From NCBI GenBank assembly GCA_044433305.1, contig JAWXTS010000033.1:1-17049 (forward strand): a stretch of 17,049 nucleotides of DNA, written 5' to 3'. Shown piece after piece: positions 6,497 to 15,090 of the stretch. A model generated the notes under the pieces. It saw nothing but the letters and a program-made list of their open reading frames with translations. It was not told where the DNA came from and did no database searches. This DNA is from JAWXTS01 sp044433305 (lineage in GTDB: Bacteria > Bacteroidota > Bacteroidia > Bacteroidales > Rikenellaceae). Every line of letters starts with the position of its first letter. Position 1 is the first letter of the stretch. The position numbers and the translations under genes were made by a program.

Positions 6497-7924
6497 GAGT
6501 ATATCTAGGGCTGTTTGCATCTCGCCGAATCTGAAGAGAAGTGATATGCCAAGATAGGAAAGGCAGCCAGAGATGACTCCTATTACTATCTTCAACATCT
6601 GGTTGTCTGTTATTAGCATAGACGAGTAAGCTATTGCGCCCATGGCTGCAGTCAGCAGAACTAGCGGGGCTATGGCTTTTATCTGGGCGATGTAGCCCGT
6701 GAGAACAACCTTCTTGGCAAAGAATATCGTCACCGCCATATCGCCAAAGCTGTAAGCCAGCAGACCCCAGCATAGAGCCTTGACACCCATAGGCATGGTC
6801 ACAAGCATGATGATTACACCCAGCGATTTCTTTATTATCTCTGCCCTGAGGAAATAGTCTGTGCGCCCCTTGACCGTTAGTATAGTGTGGTTTATGCTCA
6901 TTATCGGGTACCACATATAGGCCACACATAATATCTGGAGCAGGCTTGCAGCATTAGCCCACTTCTCTGTCAGAACAACATCTATCAACGGCTCGGCAAC
7001 CACGGCAAGCCCAATCGACATAGGGAATATTATGTAGCATGCCATTCTTAGGGTCTGGTTGAAGTAGTTGGTAAGTCGCTGTGTGTCGTCCTGAATATTA
7101 CACATGGCAGGGAACATGGCTCTGGTGATGATGTACGATATGTTCATAGATGGAAATTGGCCTATGGTCGAGGCTCTATTATAGAAGCCAACTTGCTGAG
7201 CCGAGAACTTCTTGCCTATGACTAGGGTGTACATATTGACATATATCACGTTTATAAGCCCTGTGCCTAGGTAGCGCGAACCGAAAGCAAAGAGTGTTCT
7301 GAACGACTGCCACGAGTACTCGAGGGTTGGTCGCCAGTGAGCCAGCACCCACATCATAATCGTGTAGAGTAGGGTGTTGAGCACAGCTTGTGTTACTAGT
7401 GCCCACACGCCATAGCCATAGTAGGCCATGGTGATACCTATAATACCGCTTATGACCACGCCAATGAGCGATGCCTTGGCCTGTGTTGTGAAATCTAGCT
7501 TTATGGTGAGCTTTGCGCGCTGCACTATCGAGAACGAGGACAGTATGATGTTAATGCCTATCCAGCGCATAATGCTTTTTAAGAGCGGCTGATTATAGAA
7601 GTCGGCTATGTAGGGGGCACTCATCCACAACAAGGCATAGACTACAAGTCCTACTACGATATTGAAATAGAATGCAGTGGAGAAGTCCACCTGACTGCGG
7701 CTCTTCTTTTGGATTAGAGCATTCGAGAATCCACTGTCTATAAACATCTGGGATACAGCAATAAAGATACCTAGCATGGCTATCAAACCATACTCCTCTG
7801 GCGAGACCATGCGTGCAATAACTATATTCAGTATAAAGGTTATGCCCTGAATCGAGAAACGCTCGATGGCACTGCCCCATATACCTTTTATAGATTTGCT
7901 CTTTAGGTTATCTTGCTCTTGCAT
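6485..7924 (-). CDS. Polysaccharide/lipid-linked oligosaccharide flippase (Wzx-like, MOP superfamily)
   Basis: This 479-residue integral membrane protein resembles the polysaccharide transporter (PST) branch of the MOP superfamily, which flips lipid-linked oligosaccharides across the inner membrane. It opens with a short polar tail and KSIKGIWGSAIERFSIQGIT (10-29). The family pattern ARMVSPEEYGLIAMLGIF (37-54) follows, then SGFSNALIQKK (64-74). The rest is a series of about 12-14 hydrophobic helices. The C-terminus is LDILKKK. No glycosyltransferase genes surround it, so its glycan (O-antigen, capsule or glycoprotein glycan) cannot be told. It is the last gene of the leftward operon, 13 bases after tdk, and its stop codon is embedded in the shared terminator. 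Confidence 0.87.
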   Translation of the reverse strand: MQEQDNLKSKSIKGIWGSAIERFSIQGITFILNIVIARMVSPEEYGLIAMLGIFIAVSQMFIDSGFSNALIQKKSRSQVDFSTAFYFNIVVGLVVYALLWMSAPYIADFYNQPLLKSIMRWIGINIILSSFSIVQRAKLTIKLDFTTQAKASLIGVVISGIIGITMAYYGYGVWALVTQAVLNTLLYTIMMWVLAHWRPTLEYSWQSFRTLFAFGSRYLGTGLINVIYVNMYTLVIGKKFSAQQVGFYNRASTIGQFPSMNISYIITRAMFPAMCNIQDDTQRLTNYFNQTLRMACYIIFPMSIGLAVVAEPLIDVVLTEKWANAASLLQILCVAYMWYPIMSINHTILTVKGRTDYFLRAEIIKKSLGVIIMLVTMPMGVKALCWGLLAYSFGDMAVTIFFAKKVVLTGYIAQIKAIAPLVLLTAAMGAIAYSSMLITDNQMLKIVIGVISGCLSYLGISLLFRFGEMQTALDILKKK

Positions 7925-7937
7925 AATGTATTAAGGC

Positions 7938-8510
7938 TTATTTAAAGCGGTTCATTCTCTTGTCATAGCAATGGCGGCATATAGGCTCATAGTCGCCCTT
8001 TTCTCCAAGCAGCACCAAGTTATCGTTGTCGGTGATGCGGTGGGTATAGTTGGCAAGGCTGCCACAGTGAACACAAATGGCGTGCACTTTAGTGACGTAC
8101 TCGGCCACAGACATAAGGTTTGGCATAGGGCCAAACGGCTTGCCAAGGTAGTCGGTGTCTAGGCCTGCCACAATAACTCTCGTGCCACTAGAGGCCAGTT
8201 GCTGGCATACATCCACGATGCCTGCATCAAAGAACTGAGCTTCGTCTATGCCCACAACCTCTATGCCCGAAGCCATAAGCAGTATGTTGGCCGATGAGTC
8301 AACAGAGGTTGAGAGTATGACGTTTTCGTCGTGCGACACCACCATGTCGTCTGAGTAGCGTGTATCTATGCGAGGCTTGAAGATTTCTACCCTTTGGTTG
8401 GCAAATTTTGCCCTTTTCATTCTTCTTATAAGCTCCTCAGTTTTGCCCGAGAACATTGAGCCGCAGATAACTTCTATCCAGCCCGAGTGGCTCATACTTT
8501 CTAAAAACAT
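7938..8510 (-). CDS. tdk: Thymidine kinase, type II
   Basis: The enzyme phosphorylates thymidine to dTMP in the cytoplasmic salvage pathway. The 190 residues show the type II (TK1-like) layout: P-loop GSMFSGKT (17-24), DEAQFF (89-94) with catalytic Glu90, the lasso/thymidine region near GLDTDYLGKPFGPM (116-129), and four zinc cysteines as CVHC (146, 149) and CRHC (178, 181). Length is normal for the family. The start at 8510 gives MFLESMSHSGWIEVICGS; an in-frame ATG five codons later (8495) would also leave the whole enzyme intact, so the exact start is uncertain. It lies 18 bases downstream of the methyltransferase gene and 13 upstream of the flippase gene, in the same leftward operon. Confidence 0.95.
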   Translation of the reverse strand: MFLESMSHSGWIEVICGSMFSGKTEELIRRMKRAKFANQRVEIFKPRIDTRYSDDMVVSHDENVILSTSVDSSANILLMASGIEVVGIDEAQFFDAGIVDVCQQLASSGTRVIVAGLDTDYLGKPFGPMPNLMSVAEYVTKVHAICVHCGSLANYTHRITDNDNLVLLGEKGDYEPICRHCYDKRMNRFK

Positions 8511-8528
8511 ATATCTTAAATTTTTAAA

Positions 8529-9233
8529 TTACCCTATTATGAAAATTGCTGGCTTCTTGTGGATATCCACCTTTTTGGTCTTCCACTTCGCAGCCGTTGT
8601 TGTTAGTATAAACTGCTCTGGACCCATAATATCCGAGGCCACGGTTATAAGCGTATTTGGTTTGCAGCTTGCGCTCAGCTCCTCTAGCATGGCGATATTG
8701 CGATAGGGCGTCTCGATAAACATCTGTGACTGCCTCTCGCTTATAGCGCGTTGTTCTAGCTTCTTGATGGCATTGCGACGGTCAGGCTGCTTTATGGGCA
8801 GGTAGCCATTGAAGGCAAAAGACTGACCGTTTAGCCCTGAGGCCATCATGGCAAGTATTATCGACGAAGGACCCACAAGAGGAATAACCTCAATGTTGTG
8901 AGTATGTGCCAATGCCACAACATCTGCCCCTGGGTCGGCCACACCGGGTACGCCAGCCTCTGAGATGACTCCCGCGCTGCGCCCGTCGATTAGGGGTTTC
9001 AGCATCTGTTGTATCTGCTCTGGCGAGGTGTGCTCGTTGAGTTCTACAAACTCTAGAGTGTCTATGGTTATGCCAAGCTTAAGGCTGCTGATAAATCGTC
9101 GTGCCGAACGAACGTTCTCCACGATGAAATAATCCAGAGACTTAATAATCTCTAGGTTGTAGTCTGGTATAGAGTGGTTTATGTCCCCCTGAGCTATGGG
9201 GCAGGGCACCATATATAGTTTTGCGTTAGCCAT
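8529..9233 (-). CDS. RsmI-like SAM-dependent methyltransferase (tetrapyrrole methylase fold), short form
   Basis: This 234-residue protein belongs to the tetrapyrrole methylase superfamily near RsmI, the 16S rRNA C1402 ribose methyltransferase. Visible motifs are ISEAGVPGVADPGADVV (90-106; RsmI has VSDAGTPGISDPG), IPLVGPSSIILAMMASGL (117-134, SAM-binding region), FAFNGYLPIK (139-148; family F.F.GFLP.K) and MFIETPYRN (171-179; family ES..R). It is about 45 residues shorter than typical RsmI and lacks its C-terminal extension. The N-terminus (KLYMVPCPIAQGDINHSIPD) also differs from the usual LYxVATPIGNL. It may therefore be a bacteroidete paralogue with another substrate; the rRNA target is not assured. 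Its ATG overlaps the upstream murF-alr stop codon in TAATG, indicating translational coupling. Confidence 0.82.
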   Translation of the reverse strand: MANAKLYMVPCPIAQGDINHSIPDYNLEIIKSLDYFIVENVRSARRFISSLKLGITIDTLEFVELNEHTSPEQIQQMLKPLIDGRSAGVISEAGVPGVADPGADVVALAHTHNIEVIPLVGPSSIILAMMASGLNGQSFAFNGYLPIKQPDRRNAIKKLEQRAISERQSQMFIETPYRNIAMLEELSASCKPNTLITVASDIMGPEQFILTTTAAKWKTKKVDIHKKPAIFIIG

Positions 9234-11605
9234 TATTCCTTTATATATATGCGTTTTACACGCGTTGATATTGATGTCATTATTTCGTATGGTATGGTCT
9301 CCAGAACCTCGGCCATCTCTAGTATGCTTGGACTCTCGCCAAAGATTGTTACCGTGTCAGACTCCTTGGCCTCTATGCCAGTTATATCTACCATACAGGT
9401 GTCCATACATATATTTCCTATGATGGGGGCTAGCGAGCCGTTGATGTTTACACTCCACCTGCCGCGGCTGAGCCTTCTGTCTAGTCCGTCGGCATAACCT
9501 ACTGGTATAGTGGCTATTGTTTGCCTTGATGTTATCTTGCCATGGCGGCCATAGCCCACTGTCTCGCCAGCTTCTAGGGTCTTGATTTGTACGATGCGAC
9601 TTTTGAGGCTGCTTACGTTCTCTAGCTTGCTCTGGTCGTCGAAGCTAACCCCATAGAGTCCAATACCTAGGCGTACAGCGTCAAACTGAGCCTGAGGATA
9701 TTTCTCTATGCCAGCACTATTGCTCAAATGTCTTACAATATCTTTGTAGGGTAGCGAGTCGATTATTTGGTCGCTCATCTTGCTGAAACGCTCTATCTGT
9801 GTTAGAGTAAACTCATGCTCTTCGGGCATATCGCTAACGGCAAAGTGAGAGAATATAGAACTTACCTTGAGGTTGCTGTTGGCCACAAGCCTAGGGCAAA
9901 GCTCGTCTATTTGACTCTCGACAAAGCCCAATCGGTGCATTCCTGTATCCAACTTGATATGTATAGGGTAGTTATATTCAGAATATCGTACGGCCTCATT
10001 ATTAAAAGCCTCCAGCGAGTTGAAACTGTAAATCTCAGGCTCCAGCCTATATTCTATCATGGTGGCAAAGCTGTCTGCATCGGCATTGAGAACCACGATA
10101 GGCATCTTTATACCCTCCTTGCGTAGGGTGACGCCCTCGTCGGCAAAGGCCACGGCTAGCATGCTCACGCCCTGTTCCTCAAGCATCTTAGCTATCTCGA
10201 AAGTGCCATTGCCATAAGACAGAGCCTTGACCATAGCTATAATGCCAACCCTTGGCGACAGTTTATTTCTAAAGTAGCTGAGGTTAAAAATCATGGCGTC
10301 GAGGTTGACCTCAAGCACCGTTGTATGAACTTTATGCTCTAGGATGTGTGATATTTTCTCGAACTCGAAACGGCGGCTTCCCTTTATCAGCACCGCAGCA
10401 TCTTTTATGTCCTCGCGATTAAAGCTATTCAAAAACTCTTGGGTATTGTTGTAGAATCTGGTTTCTGTCCCAAAGACCCCTTGGCATGAGCATATATTGT
10501 CGCCTATGCCTATTAATATGTCTATGCTTTTGTCCTCTAGCATCTTAGAGACTCTGCTGTATAGCTGTTTAGTGTCTATTCCGCTCTGCATAATATCGGA
10601 TAGAATCACTATCTTCTTGCGAGTGGTGGCAATAGAGCACAAGTAGTCCAGAGCAGGTTCAAGGGAGTTAATGTCGCTGTTGTAGCTGTCGTTTATCAGT
10701 AGTGCCCCGTTGGTTCCATCTTTGAGTTCCATGCGCATGGCTACGGCTTGCAGATGTGAGCTCGAACCTATAACCTCCTGCATATCAAAACCAAGGGCAT
10801 CATATAGAGATACCGCAATATTGGCGTTTATCTTTGATATAGAATCCGCAAAAGGCAGATTCAGCGCGTAACTATCTTTGTTTATGCCTATGAGCTTTGC
10901 TGTGCTAAAGTTGCTGTTTATCTGGTCAACAATCTCGCTCTGCTCACTATTATATATTATGGTGCTTGCATTTTTGGCTAGCAGTAGTTTCTGTTCTAGC
11001 TTCTGTTCTCTGCTGGTGAAGTTTGCTTGGTGGGCATCCCCTATATTGGTGATTATAACTATGTTGGGGGCTATTATTTTCTCTAGCACCTCCATCTCGT
11101 TCGGCTTAGATATGCCAGCCTCGATAACTACTATATCCTCGTCGCCCTGAATCATAAGCAGAGAAAGTGCCACGCCTAGCTGAGAGTTGTAGCTCTTGGG
11201 GCTACGAAAGAGCTTGGTCTCTTGTGGGCACAGCTGGGCTATCCATTCCTTGATTACGGTCTTGGCATTGCTGCCCGTGATGGCTACGACCTTACCCCTG
11301 AATTCTTTGCGATAGTGTGCTGCAAGAGTCTGCAAGGCTTTTATAGTGTTGTCTACAACCACAAAGCCTGCATCTGGGAAGCTGCCATCGATTTCCCTTT
11401 CCACGATAAAGGCTCTGACCCCACGATTGTACATAGCTTCTATGTAGTTGTGTCCGTCGTGGTTGAGTCCATTGATAGAGGCGAAAAGCGTTGCTTCACA
11501 GCTGCTTATAGAGCGACTGTCGGTTATTATTCTATTTATAATAGAGTCTGAGCCTTTTAGTGTTGCGCCTGTAATTTGGGCTATATGTTCTAAACTAAAT
11601 TTCAT
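9233..11605 (-). CDS. Bifunctional UDP-MurNAc-tripeptide:D-Ala-D-Ala ligase / alanine racemase (MurF-Alr fusion)
   Basis: The fusion joins two cell-wall steps: alanine racemase makes D-alanine, and MurF adds D-Ala-D-Ala to the UDP-MurNAc peptide. Numbering here is from an upstream TTG at 11626; the likely ATG start at 11605 is residue 8, giving 790 residues. The MurF half (to about 435) has the ATP loop GSNAKT (118-123), RSPKSYNSQLG (141-151), EAGISKPNEM (169-178), TNIGDAHQANF (193-203) and NDSYNSD (312-318). The Alr half has AMVKALSYGNG (464-474, PLP lysine Lys467), VGYGRHGK (690-697, catalytic Tyr692), PVGYADGLDRR (708-718) and GNICMDTCMVDIT (737-749). The ATP loop has Ala where Gly is normal before the Lys. 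The ATG at 11605 is preferred because the TTG falls in a promoter-like box. This fusion is typical of Bacteroidota. Confidence 0.95.
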   Translation of the reverse strand: MKFSLEHIAQITGATLKGSDSIINRIITDSRSISSCEATLFASINGLNHDGHNYIEAMYNRGVRAFIVEREIDGSFPDAGFVVVDNTIKALQTLAAHYRKEFRGKVVAITGSNAKTVIKEWIAQLCPQETKLFRSPKSYNSQLGVALSLLMIQGDEDIVVIEAGISKPNEMEVLEKIIAPNIVIITNIGDAHQANFTSREQKLEQKLLLAKNASTIIYNSEQSEIVDQINSNFSTAKLIGINKDSYALNLPFADSISKINANIAVSLYDALGFDMQEVIGSSSHLQAVAMRMELKDGTNGALLINDSYNSDINSLEPALDYLCSIATTRKKIVILSDIMQSGIDTKQLYSRVSKMLEDKSIDILIGIGDNICSCQGVFGTETRFYNNTQEFLNSFNREDIKDAAVLIKGSRRFEFEKISHILEHKVHTTVLEVNLDAMIFNLSYFRNKLSPRVGIIAMVKALSYGNGTFEIAKMLEEQGVSMLAVAFADEGVTLRKEGIKMPIVVLNADADSFATMIEYRLEPEIYSFNSLEAFNNEAVRYSEYNYPIHIKLDTGMHRLGFVESQIDELCPRLVANSNLKVSSIFSHFAVSDMPEEHEFTLTQIERFSKMSDQIIDSLPYKDIVRHLSNSAGIEKYPQAQFDAVRLGIGLYGVSFDDQSKLENVSSLKSRIVQIKTLEAGETVGYGRHGKITSRQTIATIPVGYADGLDRRLSRGRWSVNINGSLAPIIGNICMDTCMVDITGIEAKESDTVTIFGESPSILEMAEVLETIPYEIMTSISTRVKRIYIKE

Positions 11606-11622
11606 TACAGCATTATTTATTA

Positions 11623-11631
11623 CCAAAGGTA
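11623..11631 (-). promoter_or_regulatory. Possible internal promoter before murF-alr
   Basis: The minus strand reads TACCTTTGG, matching TAnnTTTG with G instead of a final pyrimidine. A second similar box, TACCTTTCA, lies at 11650-11642. No clear TTG -33 element accompanies either. It sits in the largest gap of the leftward operon (48 bases after the mutS2 stop), so separate expression of the essential murF-alr gene is plausible. Confidence 0.4.
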
Positions 11632-11653
11632 GGCAAATTTCTGAAAGGTAGTA

Positions 11654-14146
11654 CTATAAATCGAGTTTTACAACAGTAATTCCTGCTCCGCCGTTCTCTT
11701 CGCGCTCATCTTTTGCACTTTTCAGGTAGCCTGTGGTGCGTAGATAGCTTCTTATTTCTTCCTTCAAGGCTCCCGTTCCCTTGCCGTGGAGTATGCGCAA
11801 ATCTGAAAATCCTAACATTATAGCCTCGTCAACAAAGTCCTGAACTTGCTCCAGAGCCTCCACAACGCGCATACCTCTGACGTCTATATTCTCGCGGAAC
11901 ATAACACGCTTTTGCATGGTGTCGTAGTTTGTCTGCTGCTTGGGGGCGGGGCTAGAGGCAGGCACTATCTTGCTAAACTCATTGTTCGAGATGGCAACAA
12001 GCCTATTTAGTGCCACGGTACTTGTTATGTGACCCATTACGATGGTGGCTTTTTTGCCGTCAACCTTTATGACCTTGCCCACTGCATTCTGATCCTTGAT
12101 GCGAACATGCGAATCCTCTACAATAGGCAACACTTTAGGTGCGGCCTGCTGCGTCTGCTCGCTACTGCCCTTGCGCTGCTCTTTGTTTTTTGCGCGACGC
12201 TCCTTGCGCTGGCGCAACTGTTCTATCTTGCGGTCTATGTCGCTTGAGTCTTTGTTCTCGACCTGAGCAACTTTGTCCTTGAATTGCTCCATCTCGCGAC
12301 GTGCCTTAAGGGTTTTCTCCTTGTCGGCCTGACTCTCCTTGATGGTGCGTATAGTGTTCTCTATCTGCTTGTTAGCCTCGGCTGTTATGCGCTGGGCCTC
12401 AGCTTTTGCTTCTTTTAATATGCGTGCCCTCTCGGCTTTTATATTGCTCAGCTCGCTTTGGTAACGCTCTGTGAGTTCTTCTACGCGCTTGTCGTTCTGA
12501 CGTATCTTGTCGCGCTTATTTTCCCAATAGCGTTTGTCGCGTGCAATCTCGCGCAGCTGCTTCTCGATGCTGATATGGTCTGTGCCTGCTTTGGCCGAAG
12601 CACTAGCTATAATATCTTCCGATATGCCGCTCTTGCGCGCAATCTCTATGGCAAACGAGCTGCCCGGCTTGCCAAGTTCGAGCTTGAATAGTGGGCGTAT
12701 GTTCTGAACGTCAAAGCTCATGGCACCACCCATGACGCCATCTGTGTTGGTGGCGAAATATTTTATATTAGCATAGTGGGTTGTGATAACACCAAAGCAT
12801 CCCTTGTCGACATATTTTTCGAGCATGCTCTCGGCCAGAGCACCTCCTATGATAGGTTCGGTGCCACTACCAAACTCGTCTATGAGAATCAGCGAACGGT
12901 TGTTTCCTCCGCGCAACATATTCTTCATATTAAGCAGGTGGGAGCTATATGTACTAAGGTCGTTGTCTATGGATTGCTCGTCACCTATATCAATGAAGAT
13001 GTTGTCGAAGATTCCGAACTCTGAGTTTTCGAGTGTTGGCACGGCAAATCCACACTGAACCATATATTGCAATATACCAACAGTCTTTAGACACACCGAC
13101 TTACCTCCAGCGTTAGGCCCAGAGATAACCAGTATGCGGTTGCTCTTATCAAGGGCAACATCCAAGGGTACTACCTCTGCTCCATCTCTTTTCAGAGTCT
13201 GTTCAAGCAGTGGGTGGCGGCCCTTGCGTATGTTTATCATAGGTTCGCGCTCGATGATAGGACAAGCATATCTATTGTCTATGCTAAAGCGAGCCTTGGC
13301 CACAAGCATGTCTATCGTGGTTAGGTAGTCTCCACTGTCCTTTATAGCCTCGATGTTTGGACGTATAAGGTCGGTGAACTCTACGAGTATACGTATTATC
13401 TCTCTGCGCTCGGCATATTCTAGCTCGCGTATCTCGTTGTTGAGTTCTACTATCTCAACTGGTTCTATGTAGAAGGTCTTGCCCGTTGCCGACTCGTCGT
13501 GTATAAAGCCCGCTATCTTCTTCTTGTTTGATGCCGACACGGGAATCACTGTTCGTCCGTCGCGCACAGAAAGAGTGGCTTCGGGGTCTACATAGCCTGC
13601 CGATTGAGCCTGAGACAAGATGCGTTGCAGTCGCTTAGAGACCTCGCCCTCGTGGCTACGTAGCTTGCGACGTATCTCGTATAGCTCATTTGACGCGCTA
13701 TCTTTGATTTTGCCGAACTTGTCTATCAGAAAATCTATATGACCGATAATCTCGGGAAAGCTATTGACATTAGAGCTAAGCTCTTGCAGCGCATAATATT
13801 TGCTAGCATCGGCCTCACGAATTATATTAACGGCATTGCTTACACCAGTAAGGGCCTTGTGTATAGTCACCACCTCGTCTATATCAAGGAAGTGTCCTTC
13901 GACCTTGGCCTTGTCCAAAAAATGTGATGTATCTACAAAATTAACCGAGCCAATCTTGTTATTGAATATAACAAGATCCATCATTTGGTTGCACAGAGTG
14001 AGCCTAGAGACCACCTGATTGTAGTCGCTAGAGAATGTTGTGGCCTCGATTTTGGATTTTGCTCCGCTGGTTGTGCACAGCTGGGCTATCTGAGCGCGTA
14101 GGCGCGTAAAGCCTATCTTGCTTTCGAATGTATCTGGGTATATCAT
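11654..14146 (-). CDS. mutS2: MutS2 ATPase with Smr endonuclease domain
   Basis: MutS2 proteins lack the mismatch-recognition domain of MutS. In various bacteria they act in suppression of recombination or in rescue of collided ribosomes. The 830-residue product has a helical core/clamp region (about 1-310) and the MutS-type ATPase with Walker A GPNAGGKS (343-350), Walker B LILIDEFGSGTEP (419-431, Asp423, Glu424) and the switch histidine in TTHYANIK (455-462, His457). A long charged coiled coil follows (about 525-660, rich in Lys, Arg, Glu), then a KOW-like segment (VRIKDQNAVGKVIKVDGKKA, 681-700). It ends with a C-terminal Smr nuclease domain (about 753-829) carrying IDVRGM (754-759) and HGKGTG (787-792). 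All parts are intact. Its ATG overlaps the stop of the MCE gene in TAATG, so it is translationally coupled within the envelope operon. Confidence 0.95.
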   Translation of the reverse strand: MIYPDTFESKIGFTRLRAQIAQLCTTSGAKSKIEATTFSSDYNQVVSRLTLCNQMMDLVIFNNKIGSVNFVDTSHFLDKAKVEGHFLDIDEVVTIHKALTGVSNAVNIIREADASKYYALQELSSNVNSFPEIIGHIDFLIDKFGKIKDSASNELYEIRRKLRSHEGEVSKRLQRILSQAQSAGYVDPEATLSVRDGRTVIPVSASNKKKIAGFIHDESATGKTFYIEPVEIVELNNEIRELEYAERREIIRILVEFTDLIRPNIEAIKDSGDYLTTIDMLVAKARFSIDNRYACPIIEREPMINIRKGRHPLLEQTLKRDGAEVVPLDVALDKSNRILVISGPNAGGKSVCLKTVGILQYMVQCGFAVPTLENSEFGIFDNIFIDIGDEQSIDNDLSTYSSHLLNMKNMLRGGNNRSLILIDEFGSGTEPIIGGALAESMLEKYVDKGCFGVITTHYANIKYFATNTDGVMGGAMSFDVQNIRPLFKLELGKPGSSFAIEIARKSGISEDIIASASAKAGTDHISIEKQLREIARDKRYWENKRDKIRQNDKRVEELTERYQSELSNIKAERARILKEAKAEAQRITAEANKQIENTIRTIKESQADKEKTLKARREMEQFKDKVAQVENKDSSDIDRKIEQLRQRKERRAKNKEQRKGSSEQTQQAAPKVLPIVEDSHVRIKDQNAVGKVIKVDGKKATIVMGHITSTVALNRLVAISNNEFSKIVPASSPAPKQQTNYDTMQKRVMFRENIDVRGMRVVEALEQVQDFVDEAIMLGFSDLRILHGKGTGALKEEIRSYLRTTGYLKSAKDEREENGGAGITVVKLDL

Positions 14147-15081
14147 TAATTAGATGTGCTCTTCTTGCCGAAAACGGATATATTGACGTAACGTTTAGGA
14201 TTCTCTTTAAGGTCCTCGAATAGTATTGCAAGGTTTGTAGTGGCAGTTACCAATGAGTCGTAAAGGGCACTGTCGCCTATAAGTTTACCCATGGTGCCAT
14301 CTTGGTCGTTTATGCTTTTGAGGGCGGTGTTCAGCTCGTTTACACTGCTAGTGAGTGAGCTAACAATGCCCGAGTGATTAAGTGAGTCACTCAAGTTGTC
14401 AAGGTTGACTACTATGTTCTCTATGCCTGCGGCGTTGTTGTTCAATGTTGCAGTAAGAACGCTGATGTCAGAGATTATAGCCTTGATGTTTTCTCTTTCT
14501 GAGCCTGTGACATCCTTCAAATCTGACGACATGCTCGAAAGGTTGTTCATGGTTTCTTGTAGGCTCTGCTGATTGCTAGCTATAAGTGCGTTGATGTTCT
14601 GCAATGCAAGTATGGCCTCGCTTGATAGTTTGTCGGCACGCTCCATCAAGAAGCCTATCTCAGAACCAGCAACCTCCAGCAGGTCTTTGTCTTTCATCGA
14701 TGTCAGCGTGTCGCCGCGTTGTAGATACTGGTCTGCGTCGCCATAAACAATCTCTATTGCCTTGCCACCCATGAGGCCGTCTGTGAACAGGCGAGCCGTA
14801 GAGTTAACAGGGATGTGATAGTCACTTTCGATATTCAGCTTTAGAGTTATGGCCGAGTCCTTGCTTGGGTTGTAAGAGATGTCGGTTACCGTACCTACTT
14901 TGTACCCCTTTATATATATACCCGCTGAACTTTGTACGCCACTGATATTTTCATATTGAGCATAATATGATTTGGTGCTACTGAAAACATCTTTACCTTT
15001 CAAAAAATTAAGCACCCAAAATAGGCACAATATCATTGTGATGCCAAAGACACCGACTTTAAATTCTCTGCTAAGTTTCAT
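14146..15081 (-). CDS. MlaD/MCE-domain protein, lipid-transport substrate-binding type
   Basis: The protein carries one N-terminal membrane helix (about 9-27: VGVFGITMILCLFWVLNFL) and a single MCE domain (about 38-117) with the marks SGVQSSAGIYIKGYKVGTVT (47-66) and DGLMGGKAIEI (101-111). MCE proteins such as MlaD bind lipids in the periplasm and partner with an MlaE permease and MlaF ATPase in phospholipid trafficking between membranes. The rest (about 130-300) is predicted helical and coiled-coil, consistent with MCE tail helices. No mlaE or mlaF lies in the window, so any partner is elsewhere. The gene begins 9 bases after the amidase stop and overlaps mutS2 by one base (TAATG). Assignment to the family is firm; the transported lipid is unknown. 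Confidence 0.9.
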   Translation of the reverse strand: MKLSREFKVGVFGITMILCLFWVLNFLKGKDVFSSTKSYYAQYENISGVQSSAGIYIKGYKVGTVTDISYNPSKDSAITLKLNIESDYHIPVNSTARLFTDGLMGGKAIEIVYGDADQYLQRGDTLTSMKDKDLLEVAGSEIGFLMERADKLSSEAILALQNINALIASNQQSLQETMNNLSSMSSDLKDVTGSERENIKAIISDISVLTATLNNNAAGIENIVVNLDNLSDSLNHSGIVSSLTSSVNELNTALKSINDQDGTMGKLIGDSALYDSLVTATTNLAILFEDLKENPKRYVNISVFGKKSTSN

Positions 15082-15090
15082 AATTTTGTT

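Noticed and set aside
6420..6929. 169-codon minus-strand open frame overlapping the flippase gene
   Set aside because: It is in another frame of the flippase gene, crosses the shared terminator and has a His/Cys-rich composition typical of shadow frames.
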